From the NCBI GenBank assembly GCA_030549335.1, contig CM060186.1:18467189-18531188 (forward strand): a stretch of 64,000 bases of DNA. The letters are read 5' to 3'. The position numbers and the translations under genes are program-made. Below the pieces are notes generated by a model. The model saw only the letters and a list, made by a program, of their open reading frames with translations, had not been told where the DNA came from and searched no databases. This DNA comes from Pontederia crassipes. Lineage: Eukaryota > Streptophyta > Magnoliopsida > Commelinales > Pontederiaceae. Shown here one piece after another: positions 10,557 to 21,003 of this stretch (position 1 is its first letter; the number at the start of each line of letters is the position of its first letter).

Positions 10557-11439
10557 CTACTTTGGCACCTGAAACGCTCCAGTGTCAGCAAGAAGATCAA
10601 GCGCATATTTGCGTTGATTAAGAGCAATGCCTTCATCTGATCTTATAACTTCTAATCCAAGGAAATACTTAAGTTCTCCGAGATCCTTAATTTTGAATTT
10701 GGAAAACAGAACTGTCTTGGCCTCATTAATAAGTGGTTCTGTAGTACCCGTAAGGATGATGTCGTCAACATAAACCAAAAAGATTACAATGTGCTGGCCT
10801 GATCTTTTGGTAAACATGGAATAATCAAGGTTGCTTTGCACATAACCAGCGTCCACAAGTACCTGAGTAAGCTTCAAGTTCCATTGGCAAGAGACTTGCT
10901 TCTAACCATAGAGGGATTTCTACAAGCGACATACTTTATTCTCCCCCGGACGACTGAATCCCGGAGGTAATTGCATATAAACTTCCTCGTCAAGGTCGCC
11001 ATTAAGAAAGGCGTTATTAACATCAAGATGATAAAGAGGCCAAGAGTGTTGAGCTGCTACAGCCAGCAAGCATCGAATAGTAGACATCTTAGCGACAGGG
11101 GAAAATGTATCCTTATAATCGATTCCCTCCAATTGAGTAAACCCTTTGGATACCAATCGAGCTTTATAGCGCTCAACATCATCAGAAAGAAGTCAATTTG
11201 ACCTTATACACCCACTTATATCCCACTGCATGTTTACCTGGGGGAAGATCAATAACATCCCAAGCTTGATTGGCCTGTAAGGCATCCATCTCCTCTTGCA
11301 CTGCTTCAGAAAAGGTAGGAGTGACAGTGGCATTAAAGGAAACTAGGAAAGCTTGATAAAGAGATGGTAAATGAGAATAAGAAACATAGGAAGAAATGGG
11401 ATAAGGAGTGAGAGTGGAATGTAGCTGAGAGGGGTTCAC
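10557..11439 (-). pseudogene. Copia reverse transcriptase, frameshifted
   Basis: Three successive minus-strand frames make up the domain. 11439-11182 holds EEMDALQANQAWDVIDLPPG and GYKWVYKVK. 11156-10920 holds [20 protein letters not shown] and [20 protein letters not shown]. 10877-10557 holds the catalytic YVDDIILTG and LKYFLGLEVIRSDEGIALNQ. Frame breaks lie near 11180 and 10915. The order and motifs are those of Ty1/copia reverse transcriptase. Confidence 0.92.
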
Positions 11440-12073
11440 GACATAATCAAAGGAGTGGAAGAAACATTGACTGGACTAGAAGAAGAAGAAAACTGGACAT
11501 TAGTGCAAGAAGGTAGGGAATCAGAAACAGAGGCATCAGTAGTAGGAATAATGCCAGGGGAAATTGTAGAGGGAAAGCTATCAGGAAAGAAAGAAGTAGA
11601 AGATGGTGATACCACAAATTCAGACAGAAGAGAATCCCTGCTAGAAGGAGAGAAAGGAAACATATGCTCATAGAACACAATATCTCTGCTAATAGAAATA
11701 TGCCTTGTTGAAAGATTCATAACTTTGTATCCCTTCTGAGTAGTAGAATACCCAGAAAAATACAAGCTCGAGAGTGAAATTTGTCCAAAATGGGCAAGTT
11801 ACTGACATAACACATGCATCCAATAACACGAAGATGATGGAGATCAGGAGGTGTCTGAAAGAGTTTTTCAAAAGGACTAGTATTATGTAATGTTGATAAA
11901 TGAGATCTGTTAATGATATGAACCGCTACTAAAATGCAATCTCCCCAAAGTAGGAATGATTCTGAAAAGTTCTTCCCAAAGCATTTTAAGTCTGATGCGG
12001 TATTCTGTGATATTGAGAGAACCTTGAGATAAGATGGCGATTTCCTTGTGAAGATGATAAACTCTTGAAGCAC
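11436..12073 (-). pseudogene. Copia integrase C-terminal part
   Basis: Only the end of the integrase remains: LLWGDCILVAVHIINRSHLS, SPFEKLFQTPPDLHHLRVIG and FLGYSTTQKGYKVMNLSTRH in two frames, followed by a serine-rich linker to the reverse transcriptase. The zinc-binding HHCC and the D,D,E core are absent. Upstream, the sequence passes directly into gag near 11965-11985, marking an internal deletion. Confidence 0.85.
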
Positions 12074-12449
12074 TTATAGAGTCAAATCTCTCTTTTAAAT
12101 CTTTCCACACAGCTGAAGCATCTGAACTATAAGCAATACTTCCAACAAGATTATCAGAAACAGATGAAAGAATCCAGGAAAACACCAATGCATTACAGCG
12201 TGACCACTGAAATTGCAGAGCAGAATCAAAGTTTTGCATGCGACATGATCCATTTATAAAACCCAACTTGTTCTTGGCTAAAAGTGCATTTGAAAAGGCA
12301 CGATTCCAGAGGGCATAATTCTCAGATCCGATCAATCGAATAGGAATCAAGACAAGTCCAGGAGTGTCTGATGGATGCAAGTATAGAGGATGTGTATGGT
12401 CAAGAGCAAGAACAGCAGAAGAAGTTCCAGAATTCGATGAACTCGCCAT
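11910..12449 (-). pseudogene. Copia gag N-terminal part
   Basis: The frame encodes a start MASSSNSGTSSAVLALDHTH, then LVLIPIRLIGSENYALWNRA and KDLKERFDSISASRVYHLHK, the pattern of the retrotransposon gag/UBN2 domain of plant copia elements. It is truncated after about 160 residues; the last 15 residues belong to the integrase segment read in the wrong frame. Confidence 0.88.
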
Positions 12450-12640
12450 TTACAAAATCAACAACTAAAAAATGAGATAGATCTGAGAATAAGAACCAGA
12501 TCTGAGAAAAAGAACCTGAGATCAGAGATAATGAGAACAACTGCAAGGGATTTGCCAAGCGTCTACTGTCGAATGCTTCAAATCGTCTTCCTTCTTGGGC
12601 AAAACCTTGTGACGAGATTTCAGATCTCAAACTCTTTCCT

Positions 12641-12652
12641 GCTCTGATACCA
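12641..12652 (-). other. Copia primer-binding site (initiator Met tRNA type)
   Basis: On the minus strand TGGTATCAGAGC directly follows the 5' LTR. This is the standard complement of the 3' end of plant initiator Met tRNA. Confidence 0.92.
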
Positions 12653-12864
12653 TGTGAAAACTAGAGAATGGGGCAAAATCACTCAGCAAATCACAACTGA
12701 GATGTATGCTTTGTATTTATATCACAAGTTCTGTATGTACATACGAGTAAGGATAGCTACAATAGAAACAGAAAATAACTACCATCACTGTACAGTGTCC
12801 TGTATTACACGTATATAATTTTTTGTATATAAACTGTACATATTAATTAGTGGACTCATTAACA
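12653..12864 (-). repeat. Copia 5' LTR with TATA box
   Basis: This is the promoter LTR for the minus-strand element. A TATAAATA box reads on the minus strand at 12721-12714. The LTR is at the short end of the range for plant copia elements. Confidence 0.93.
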
Positions 12865-13173
12865 GATTTTAATAGGGATTTTTCGTGTGTTTGATTAGAT
12901 TGAGTTTTTGGTCGCCCCACTCGCTACTGTTTGTCTCCTTCGGCTATCACTATTCTAGCGACTCTACTACTAGTCATCATGGTGAGTACCAGTACGCGGT
13001 GGTTGTTCAATGTAAGGGCATGAAAATCTAATTCGAACATTGTAATTGATACAGTATTGTCCTTTGGTCACCAGTGTTTTCGGCAAGAAGAAATCCGATG
13101 ATGTGCTGCCTATTTTATCATCGATGAAATGATGATCATTTTCACATAGGGAAATTCGGAGCTTAGCCAAGCT
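12865..13173 (+). other. 3' region of the ankyrin/PGG gene beyond the copia insertion
   Basis: Removing the copia element joins 9571-9595 to 12870 onward. The joined sequence is matched in reverse orientation at 41753-41694 and 39932-39670, and in direct orientation at about 46384-46650. Because it travels with the PGG 3' end in copy 2, it is best read as 3' untranslated or downstream sequence of an ancestral ankyrin/PGG gene. Confidence 0.7.
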
Positions 13174-13740
13174 CACTACAAGAAAAATGCGGATTTGCGA
13201 TGGATAAATCCTTTGCAAAATTACAAAATCCATCGCAAATAAGGGTTTTCGACGGTAATTTGTCAATCGAAAATTGAGCCATTGGAAACAAACAATGACG
13301 GTCCTATAAAATTCCGTCGGAAGTTTAGGCGGTGCACTGCGATGGCTAGAGCGCCTTCTAAACTTTCGACGGGCGTGATCCATCTTAACTTTTGTCGGAT
13401 GGTCTTGTTCGTAAATTTCAATGGTTACTGGTCGCAAGTTAAGAAGGAAGAGCTTTCCTTCGAATCTTTTGATGGATTTGTCGTTGGAAGATCCAAAACA
13501 GCTTGCCAGGTTCGGGGTCTCCCTTCAAAACTCCGATGGCATTTGTCAACGGGTGGGCAGCCTTTGATGTTTTCGACGGGTTTTTCAGTCAATAACTTCA
13601 AAGGTTATGTCTCCTTCGAATGTTTCGATGGGCCTTTTTCTTCGAAATCTTCGATGGGCCTATCTTCTTCGAAATTAATGACGATTCAGCCGTCGGAACA
13701 CTGAATTCAAATTTCTAAAAAGCTTTCCGATGGGCGGTAA
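13174..13740. mobile_element. CACTA element A, left part
   Basis: It starts with CACTACAAGAAAAATGC, the classic CACTA terminus, inside the ankyrin 3' region. The body is a run of short variants of 'tcgacggg', 'tcgatgggc' and 'cttcgaa', typical subterminal repeats. A 140-residue frame in it is not a gene. At 13741 it is entered by element B; 'cccgtcggaaacttatggc' after B at 15431 may be its continuation. Its right terminus was not found. Confidence 0.7.
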
Positions 13741-13869
13741 CATTACAAGAAAACTGAGATTTTTCGATAGACAATTTCCGACGAAAAGAAATCCTTCGCA
13801 ATTTACGACAGACAGCAATCCGTCAAAACTTCTGACGGTCCAAACTGTCGGAAATTAAAAAAATAAATT

Positions 13870-14440
13870 ATGAAATTTATTATACTATTATTTTTATTTT
13901 TTGACGATTTGGAACGTTAGTATTTTTGACGGCTCTCTATCCGTCACAAGTTTCGACGATCGTACCCGTCAACAAATAGAAAAATAATTAGTATTTTATT
14001 ATTATAATTATCGACCGTCGATAATTGTAATAATAATTAAATATTAAAAACTTATATATCCTAATAGATAATATAATTAGTATATATTATTATAATTACA
14101 GACGGTTTGGACCGTCAGAAATTTTGACAATCCGGGCCGTCGGTAATCGTAAAAATAATTAAATATTAAAATCTTATATATCATAATACATAATATAATT
14201 AGTATTTTATTATTATAATTACAGACAGTTCGGACCGTCGAAAGTTCCGGGCTATCGATAATTGTAAAATAATTAAATATTATAATCCTATATGTCATAA
14301 TATATAATATAATTAGTATTTTATTATTATTATTATAATTACCGATAGTTCTGACCGTCAGAAGTTCCGACGGTCCGGATCATCGGTAATCGTAAAAATA
14401 ATTAAATATTATAATCTTATATGTCATAATATATATACAT
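13870..14440. repeat. About 120-bp tandem subterminal repeat of CACTA B
   Basis: The phrase 'atataattagtat' starts at 14071, 14193 and 14307 (periods 122 and 114), with a diverged unit near 13980. Each unit couples an AT-rich spacer with GACGGT...ACCGTC inverted words able to form a hairpin. Subterminal repeats of this kind bind transposase in other CACTA elements; that role here is inferred. Confidence 0.8.
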
Positions 14441-14519
14441 TAATATTTCTGACAATCTGGACCGTCAATACTTTCGACGGCCCAAGCTCCGTCGCAAGTT
14501 CCAATGGCCTTGGCCGTCA

Positions 14520-14715
14520 ATAATTACCTTTTCCCCTCTCCCGCTTTTTTTCCCTTTTCTCGCTTTCCCCTCTTTCCACCCCTATATATTACCTTCTCCC
14601 TCTCTCCTCTCTCTCCCTCTCACCCTCCCTCACCTACCGCGACTGGTGCGACGACTTTCGCCCCGACGATGATCCACCAGCAATCTCTCTCGAGCTTCGT
14701 CTTCCTCTAGTTTCG
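14520..14715 (+). promoter_or_regulatory. Promoter-like TATA box and CT-rich leader inside CACTA B
   Basis: A TATATAT box at 14583-14589 is followed by about 60 bp of CT-rich leader (a Y-patch-like tract) and then ATG-containing GC-rich DNA. The same arrangement, TATA in CCCCTATATAT, recurs in the related CACTA at 35717-35830. It resembles a plant core promoter; activity is not shown by sequence alone. Confidence 0.5.
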
Positions 14716-15090
14716 GCTCCGACCACATCGACCTCTCTATTCATCTCCCTCTCCAATCGGTCGCCTGGCGGCCGGATTTGGCCGAGGGCAGCCGGATCTA
14801 TCGTCTGGCGGTCGGATTTGGCCGCGGGTAGTCGGATTTGGCCGCGGGCGGCCGGATCTGTCGCCTGGCGGTCGGATCTGGTAGTGGGCGGCCGAACCTG
14901 GTGCCTGCGGCCGGATTTGGCCGTGGCACTGATCTGCCGCCTGTCGATCGGATCGGCCGCGGGCGGCCGGATCTAGCCGCGGGGCTGCCGAATCTGCCGC
15001 CTACGGCCAGATCTTGCCGCTGACGGTAGATCCGACAGATTTGGCTGATCCGGCCACCCGCTCGCGGTCGGCCTGATCGGCCGGCAAGTA
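14715..15090. repeat. GC-rich reiterated GGCGGCCGGATCTG block in CACTA B
   Basis: Words of the type 'ggcggccggatttggccg' recur about every 20-30 bp in slightly different forms. The block is absent from the otherwise homologous CACTA at 34967-36205, where the leader runs almost directly into 'aaaattcgttgcgacgatt'. It is therefore an addition to B or a loss from the other copy. Similar words occur at 43500-43640 and 57770-57915. Confidence 0.7.
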
Positions 15091-15450
15091 ATTATTTTTA
15101 TATTCTAAAAATTCGTTGCGACGATTACGATCGTCGGAATCTAGAACTTTTCAACGGTGGAGATCGTCGGAACTTTCGATAGTTACGGCTATCGGAATGT
15201 TTTGACGGCTGCGACCGCTGGAATATTCGACGGTTGCGACTGCTGGAAGTTTTCGACAGGTACAACCGTCAAAACTTCCAACGGATTTTTTTATCCATCG
15301 AAAGTGATTTTGCGATGCCCTCTTTTTCGACTAAACCGATTCATCGGTAAACCATAAGTTTTAGATTGTTTCCTTCATTTTTCAGACGGTTTTGACCGTA
15401 AGAAAAAAAAGCATTTTTCTTGTAGTGTAGCCCGTCGGAAACTTATGGCT

Positions 15451-15986
15451 TTTTTAAAAAACATTATGATCACAAATAGACAAATCACAAATACCCGCTG
15501 GCAGAAGCATTATAATCACATCAGTATGGTGTTGAAAGATGCATTAACAAATTAATCAACAAGTTGAAAGATGCATTAGCAAACACAATTTGACAGCCAA
15601 ACGCTCAATGTTCTAACACAATCTGCATGCAGCCATTGAAGTCCAGCGGTTGGGAGAAGGCTGGTTCTAACACAATCTGCATGCAGCCATTGAAGTTCAG
15701 AGGTTAGGAGAAGGCTGGTTCTAACACAATCTGCATGCAGCCATTGAAGTTCAGAGGTTGGGAGAAGGCTGTTCTAACACAATCTGCTCACAGAGTCTTC
15801 ATTTAAACAACCACTCTCCAGAAGACTTACTCAGATCACATGCCCAGATATAAATTGTATATATAATTAAGTGTAGGTGTAATGTGATCAAAAGTTTTGA
15901 GTACTTTTTGTTTTTGATCTACATACCTTCAATAGTACTAATTCTTGCGGTATGTAACTTGACGATCGATCTATAACATATTTCAG
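15451..15986. repeat. Intergenic stretch with a 54-bp tandem repeat
   Basis: A 54-bp unit starting 'ttctaacacaatctgcatgc' begins at 15611, 15665, 15719 and 15772, the last copy being partial. Copies are nearly identical, so the expansion is young. Nothing else is recognisable except a possible decayed exon of the hydrolase near 15800-15840 (NNHSPEDLLRSHAQ), which is only a suggestion. Confidence 0.75.
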
Positions 15987-16165
15987 TGCTTATCATCAAT
16001 GGCGACAAGGATCAGCTTGTTCCCTTGTGGAACTCGGAGCAGTTGTCGAAGGTCATAACTGGTTCAAGGATTGAAGTAATCAAGAACTGCGACCACATGC
16101 CTCACGAAGAAAGTATGGAAGATTTCATGTCGGCTGTTGAAAGATTCCTTATAGGGCTACTGTAA
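15987..16165 (+). pseudogene. Last exon of an alpha/beta-hydrolase gene
   Basis: The acceptor is CATATTTCAG at 15986. It encodes VLIINGDKDQLVPLWNSEQL, then GSRIEVIKNCDHMPHEESME and DFMSAVERFLIGLL with TAA at 16163. The GDKDQLVP motif supplies the catalytic Asp and the H in CDHMPHE the catalytic His of alpha/beta-hydrolases. Relatives usually have GH rather than DH at the His. The upstream exons with the nucleophile Ser are not found in the window, so this is an orphan exon, probably separated from its gene by the CACTA and ankyrin rearrangements. Confidence 0.75.
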
Positions 16166-16735
16166 TTATTTTTAATGAATTCATAAGAATTATTACTTCA
16201 ACTTCAACTTCAAGTATCGATCAGAATGGTTCAACTTCAACTTCATAAACATGGTAACTACATAAAAATATGACAGCAAAGTGAATACCTTTGTGACCGA
16301 GTACCACATCAAGGTGACGGACTATGACCAGGAGATGGACTCCGACTCCGACTTCTTACTATCTAGCTACATAGAAAATTTGAAATCTATTCAACTTCTT
16401 TATCACATGCTAAGGCTCATTTATGATTCAACATATATATATATATATATATATATATGATGATGATGATGATGATGATGATGAGAAAGAGGATGCCCAC
16501 CAGTTTTTGCATGTTTACATAATATGCAAATACTAGAATGACATTTCTTCAATATGACAAACACCAGTAGATGAAAGACAATGTTACTTGCAACCAAACA
16601 CTAGAATGGTATGTGAAGGAAAGTTTATAGAAACATGTTTTAAAGGTTCATCATTGTAGAAAAAAATAATACTAAGGAACTGGAATAAAAAATCCAGCAT
16701 GGATGCCTTTCGCCTGATTTTACATTTACACTTAC
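16166..16735. other. Intergenic stretch with an (AT)n/(GAT)n microsatellite
   Basis: It lies between the hydrolase exon and the LEO1-like exons. A compound microsatellite, (AT)n then (GAT)n, occupies about 16432-16482. The rest shows no gene, though one or more 3' exons of the LEO1-like gene could lie here unrecognised. Confidence 0.6.
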
Positions 16736-16950
16736 TTTATCTTCCTGTTCTGATGCTGGACCCGCTTCTTCTGCCTCTTCTTCGTATTCATCTTCCTCAT
16801 CGAGCTCATCTTCCCTTTCTTGTGCAGGAGACTCATTGACATCCTCACCATCAGTTTCATATTCAGATTCCTCCTTTTCGCTCTCCGAGTACTCCTCAAG
16901 TGGATGCCTTGATGGACGAGCAGCAGCATGGACGTCTTGCGTTGGATATT
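16736..16950 (-). pseudogene. LEO1-like: LEO1-like gene, acidic exon
   Basis: The minus strand encodes VHAAARPSRHPLEEYSESEK, then EESEYETDGEDVNESPAQER and an acidic run of Glu and Asp ending SEQEDK at a GTAAGT donor (16735-16730). A SES(E/R)(K/R)EESEYETDGE pattern is characteristic of the C-terminal half of plant LEO1, a subunit of the nuclear PAF1 transcription-elongation complex. The exact acceptor is unclear. Assignment is by recalled motif, not by search. Confidence 0.65.
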
Positions 16951-17097
16951 GGTATATGCATTTGACTGTGACCAGAACAGTAAGGATGGTTTCAAATCTA
17001 AACACAATGGTTCGTAGCCAAGCATCAAAAGATGTTGAAAATTAATGATATACATATGGCACGCATAAATTTGAATATGAATGCTACCTGATGTGAA

Positions 17098-17201
17098 TTC
17101 ATTATGTGTTTCTCAGCTATTGCTTCAGATTCCAAATCTTCTTCAAAACGATTGTGCCCTGAAGCTCGACGAGAACTGTAATAGTTTTTTGGCTCATCCT
17201 C
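17098..17201 (-). pseudogene. LEO1-like: LEO1-like gene, middle exon
   Basis: The acceptor is TTGTTGCAG and the donor CAG|GTAGCA on the minus strand. It encodes EDEPKNYYSSRRASGHNRFE followed by EDLESEAIAEKHIMN, matching the DDEP.YY.SRR...FE(D/E)DLE.EA.AE(R/K)RI(I/M)N section of plant LEO1. The next residues, SHQ, replace the expected lysines, so some decay is likely. Confidence 0.7.
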
Positions 17202-17693
17202 CTGCAACAAAAAAATTAATAACATTCGCCAACACTAGAAATGTTAAGGTGCTGACCACAACATTGTAACGGAAATAAGTTGTGTTATAATATTTTACTG
17301 TGGGCAATCATTACTCAAAAAAGGAAATAATAGGTAGACAAACATTGTCACGTCAAACTTCATGCTGATTTTGACAATTATAATTGTATTTTATCAATAG
17401 GCAAAGGTTAGAGGAACAAGTACTATAAATGAAAACAAATCATCCACAAGTGGCAAATAATGCATGAGTGCAACTGGGAAAATAAAAAAAGAAGCATAAA
17501 TGAATAAGGCACATATGACTACAAGTTTAGTTTTTTAGGTACTTTGATAATTGCCTACACATGAAATCATCTCCTAGACCAATGTACACATGCACACCTC
17601 AATCAAGTTGCATTTGGAAAGGCGCTTAAGTTCAACTATATATATCTGACTTCTATTTACTTATGAAATCTATGACATTTGTAAAAAGCATTC
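17202..17693 (-). other. LEO1-like intron, part left of the Athila insertion
   Basis: AT-rich intron sequence with no recognisable element. It ends in CATTC (17689-17693), the left copy of the Athila target duplication. Confidence 0.6.
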
Positions 17694-18720
17694 TGATAAT
17701 TGAGTATTTATGCATTAATAGTGGTATAATTATCAACTTATTGGAGTGAGCCGAACCATATCGTCTTGAGGAAAATACGACCAGACCATAGCGCATTTAA
17801 CCAGGCCGTATTATATCTATCTCGACCGTATTGGGCTGATTTTTGGGATATTTTGGGCCTTCCTGTAACCCTAATTATTTGAGGGGGCTATAAAAGGAAT
17901 TTGTGTAGACAAAAATTTGGGGGTCAGACATTATTTTGGAGGAGATCAAGACGGCTGAAACGAACGTTTATTTTTTTCTCTGCATTTCTGTATCTTTCTG
18001 AGACTTAAACGTATTCTCTTTTTTATGAACTCTTACGTTTTAATGATGATTTCATTTTCTATGCATGGCTAAACTTCTTTTTTCTCGGGTTTGATGAACC
18101 CTAGGGTTGATCTTTAGGGAATATTTTTGTTGGATCTGATGTGTTCTTTGTCTTTCATGTGCTTCATGTAATGCTTATATTAGATTGGCCACCTAGTTAA
18201 GCGACCGAAGATTTTCCTGATTACGAAAGTATTTAATCAAGATTAGTTCAAATGAATGACATGAAATGTATTGTTTCTTAGAAATAAGGATAATAATTTT
18301 ACTTATGAATATTGACTTATAATGCAATTAAAATAATTTAAATGACCACGAAAGTATGCGTTTATTATTTTAATTAGAATTGTGTTTGCCTGAAAAGGAG
18401 ATGCACGACTTTTGAAGATTGAGTAGAACACTAATGATTTTATTATCTCTAAATTCCGTATGATCAATACCCTAGATGGATTCAAAATCTGAGAACTTTT
18501 ATTCTCATTTATTTCTCATAATCAATTATCGTCCTTTCTCGTCGTTTTCTGCATTCATTTCGGCATTTCATTTTTATTTAGATTTTATTATTATTTCACC
18601 TCTTTCTGACCGTTTAGATATCAATTAAAATCATATAATTCTAATATTTAAACTCTTCCCTGTGGAACGATATTTTATATACTACGACATCGACTCCGTA
18701 TACTTACGAAAGAATTGTCA
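17694..18720 (+). repeat. Athila 5' LTR, shortened by about 300 bp
   Basis: It matches the 3' LTR but lacks the segment corresponding to about 27312-27622. The join is at 'cttattggagtgagccgaa', where the 3' LTR shows related TATT words on both sides, suggesting a deletion between short repeats. The promoter region with TATAAAA is retained. Confidence 0.92.
17889..17895 (+). promoter_or_regulatory. Athila 5' LTR TATA box
   Basis: The context is GGGGGCTATAAAAGGAAT, a strong plant TATA box in the middle of the LTR. The same box is at 27768-27774 in the 3' LTR. Confidence 0.75.
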
Positions 18721-18726
18721 AGTTTT

Positions 18727-18744
18727 TTGCGCCGTTGCCGGGGA
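18727..18744 (+). other. Athila primer-binding site
   Basis: TTGCGCCGTTGCCGGGGA lies six bases after the LTR. It resembles the TGGCGCCGTTGCCGGGGA site of Athila/Tat elements, thought to pair with an Asp tRNA, with one change at the second base. Confidence 0.8.
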
Positions 18745-18899
18745 AGAGCGTCAATATTAGAATTTTGATTTTATTTGTTAATCTAGATAAAAATTTCTTT
18801 TTTTTATGTATACACCGTAGAAACAGGGCGCTTGAACCATATATTCCTGAAATTGAAAGATAGTGCCGAGCAAATCGAAGAGCAAGAAGAGAACAACAA

Positions 18900-19706
18900 A
18901 TGGCTAACCATCAGAATAGAATACTGAACATGGAAGAAGGCCAACAACAACAACAGCAGATAGAGGAAGTTGAACCTCCAATGAGGGATTTAGCCAGAAG
19001 GTCTTATAGAGGCACCACCCCAAGTATTGTAGGCCCGAGAATTGCTGTAAATAATTTTGAACTGAAGTCTGGACTCATTCAGATGGTGCAACTTAATCAG
19101 TTTAGAGGAGAACGCAATGAAGACTCTCTATCTCATATCAATCAGTTCCTGCAAATGTGCGCCACTATCAAGATGAATGGCGTTGAAGAAGACGCCATCA
19201 AGATGAAGCTTTTTCCATTCTCTCTCAGGGATGAAGCGCAAGACTGGTTAGACTCGCAACCTCCAGGAGCATTCAACACATGGGATGAGTTATTCCAAGC
19301 TTTTATGAAGAGATTCTTTCCTTCGGGCAAGTTCATTAAGTTGATGAATGAAATCACTTGCTTCAGGCAAAAAGAAAATGAATCTCTTGGCAGTGCATGG
19401 AAGAGATTTAAGAAGTTATAAAGACAATGTCCACACCATGCGGTACCTGCTTGGCTCCTAATAGAGACATTCCACAATGGCCTCTCGTCCAGTATGAAAT
19501 TTAACATTGATTCAGCAGCAGTCGGTGGATCCATTATGAATTTACCATACTCTCAAGCTTGCAATTTATTGGATCAGCTAGCCATGAATGATGAAGACTA
19601 TGAAGAGGGACTATCTAGGGCAGCTTCTGTGAGGAAAAATGATAATTACAGAGAACTGATTGCCAAGGTGGATTCCTTAGTGCAATTGATGGCTAATATA
19701 AATTAA
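18900..19706 (+). pseudogene. Athila gag (capsid), one in-frame stop
   Basis: It encodes an acidic N-terminus with a Gln run, then NQFRGERNEDSLSHINQFLQ, FPFSLRDEAQDWLDSQPPGA and FNTWDELFQAFMKRFFPSGK, the core of the retrotransposon gag domain. A TAA at 19419-19421 replaces the residue between KKL and RQCPHH; the frame then resumes to 19706. The capsid packages the element RNA into cytoplasmic particles. The region after it (19707-20100), where the zinc knuckle should be, is too damaged to read. Confidence 0.9.
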
Positions 19707-20100
19707 GCCCAAGCAAATCAGATTTCTACGTCGCACATGTGACACACGTGGAGGATCCCATAATAGTTTGGAATGTATGTTACTAGAACAAGCAAGTTAC
19801 GTGGCAAATCAAGGCAAAGGAAACAATCCGTATGCCACTACATATAATCCGAGATGGAGAAATCACCCCAATTTTTCTTGGGGTAATCAAACTGGGCAAT
19901 ATCAGTAAATACGCCCGCCACCTCCTAGCATGCCACCTCGACCACAATATCAAGTTCCATATCAACCACCATTTCAGTAATAACCCCAGTATCAACAACC
20001 ACCATCACAACCTCAAGTGGAAAAGAAATAATCTTGGGAGCTTGCAATCGAGAAGTTAGCAAATGCGACAAGTGATTGATTTGAAAAAATCGAGAAAAGA

Positions 20101-21003
20101 ATGGAACTTATTACTTCAAATAAAAATTTGGAATACCAAATGGGACAAATTGCCAGCTCCATAAATTTCAAAGAAGAAGGCAGCTTACCAAGTAAGACTC
20201 AGATGAACCCTCGTGAGCATTGCAAGGCAGTGGAGTTGCGAAGTGGCAAAGTATTAGAGCCACTTTTGAATAAAACCACAAGCAAAGAAAAACAAGTGGT
20301 GGAAAACAATGAAGAGAAGCAGCTAACCAACGATGCTGAACCATCAGAGCCTTCATATAAGCCTCCACCTCTCTATGTACCCCTAATTCCGTTTTCACAG
20401 AGACTTCAGAAGCCTAAATTGGATAAACAGTTTGAAAAATTTGTCCAACTATTCAAATAATAATTGCACATCAATATCCCTTTTGCAGATGCCATTGCTC
20501 AAATTCCTACATATGCCAAATTTTTGAAAGAAATAATGTCAAAAAAAATATCATTGGAGGAACATGAGACAATCGCATTGACAGAAGAATGCAGTGCAGT
20601 AATTCAAAGAAAACTCCCACCCAAGTTAAAAGGTCCAGGGAGTTTTTCTATCCCATGCACTATTGGTAACTTGAGCATTGCTAAGGCATTGTGTGATCTT
20701 GGGGCAAATGTATCATTGATGCCTCTAACCATATGCAAGAAATTGAGGTTAAAAGAGCTCAAGCCCACTACTGTGTTTTTGCAATTGGCAGACCGCTCCA
20801 TCACCTACCCCATGGGCGTTCTAGATAATGTCCTACTGAAGGTGGACAAGTTTTTTGCACCTGTGGACTTCATTGTCTTGGACATGGAGGAAGATAGAAA
20901 AATACCCATAATCTTGGGAAGATCATTTTTAGCCACAACAGGAGCTCTCATAGATGTGAAGAATGGGAAACTCTCATTCACTATTGGGGAAGAGAAAGTA
21001 TAA
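20101..21003 (+). pseudogene. Athila aspartic protease region
   Basis: Two consecutive stretches (20101-20460 and 20464-21003) are separated by stop codons. The second holds FSIPCTIGNLSIAKALCDLG, ANVSLMPLTICKKL and IPIILGRSFLATTGALIDVK, the pattern of the gypsy aspartic protease. The active-site triad reads D-L-G-A, as in Athila relatives, rather than D-S/T-G-A. It would cut the Gag-Pol polyprotein. Confidence 0.88.

Larger units (their letters stand above)
9596..12864 (-). mobile_element. Ty1/copia retrotransposon, internally deleted (3.27 kb)
   Basis: Two 212-bp LTRs (9596-9807 and 12653-12864) begin TGTGAAAACT and end TTAACA, with a perfect 5-bp duplication GATTT at 9591-9595 and 12865-12869. 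Coding is on the minus strand, so the right LTR is the 5' LTR. The primer-binding site TGGTATCAGAGC (initiator Met tRNA type) follows it at 12652-12641. The order is gag, end of integrase, reverse transcriptase, RNase H. Protease and the integrase catalytic core are missing. The LTRs differ at roughly ten positions by eye, so the insertion is not recent. It sits in the 3' region of the ankyrin gene. Confidence 0.95.
13741..15427. mobile_element. CACTA element B (1.69 kb, non-autonomous)
   Basis: The left end CATTACAAGAAAACTGAG (mutated CACTA) and the right end GCATTTTTCTTGTAGTG form imperfect terminal repeats. Flanking trinucleotides are TAA and TAG, a two-of-three match. It is homologous along both sides to the CACTA at 34967-36205, but B has an extra GC-rich block of about 400 bp in the middle. 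Contents: subterminal tandem repeats, a TATA box with CT-rich leader, the GC-rich block, then GACGG/CCGTC words. No transposase is encoded. Confidence 0.8.

Noticed and set aside
13282..13704. 140-codon frame as a small gene
   Set aside because: It is made of the repeated subterminal words of CACTA A and has no domain.
14715..15090. GC-rich block as bacterial contamination or a horizontally acquired gene
   Set aside because: It consists of degenerate short reiterations without a protein domain and sits inside a CACTA element with both ends visible.
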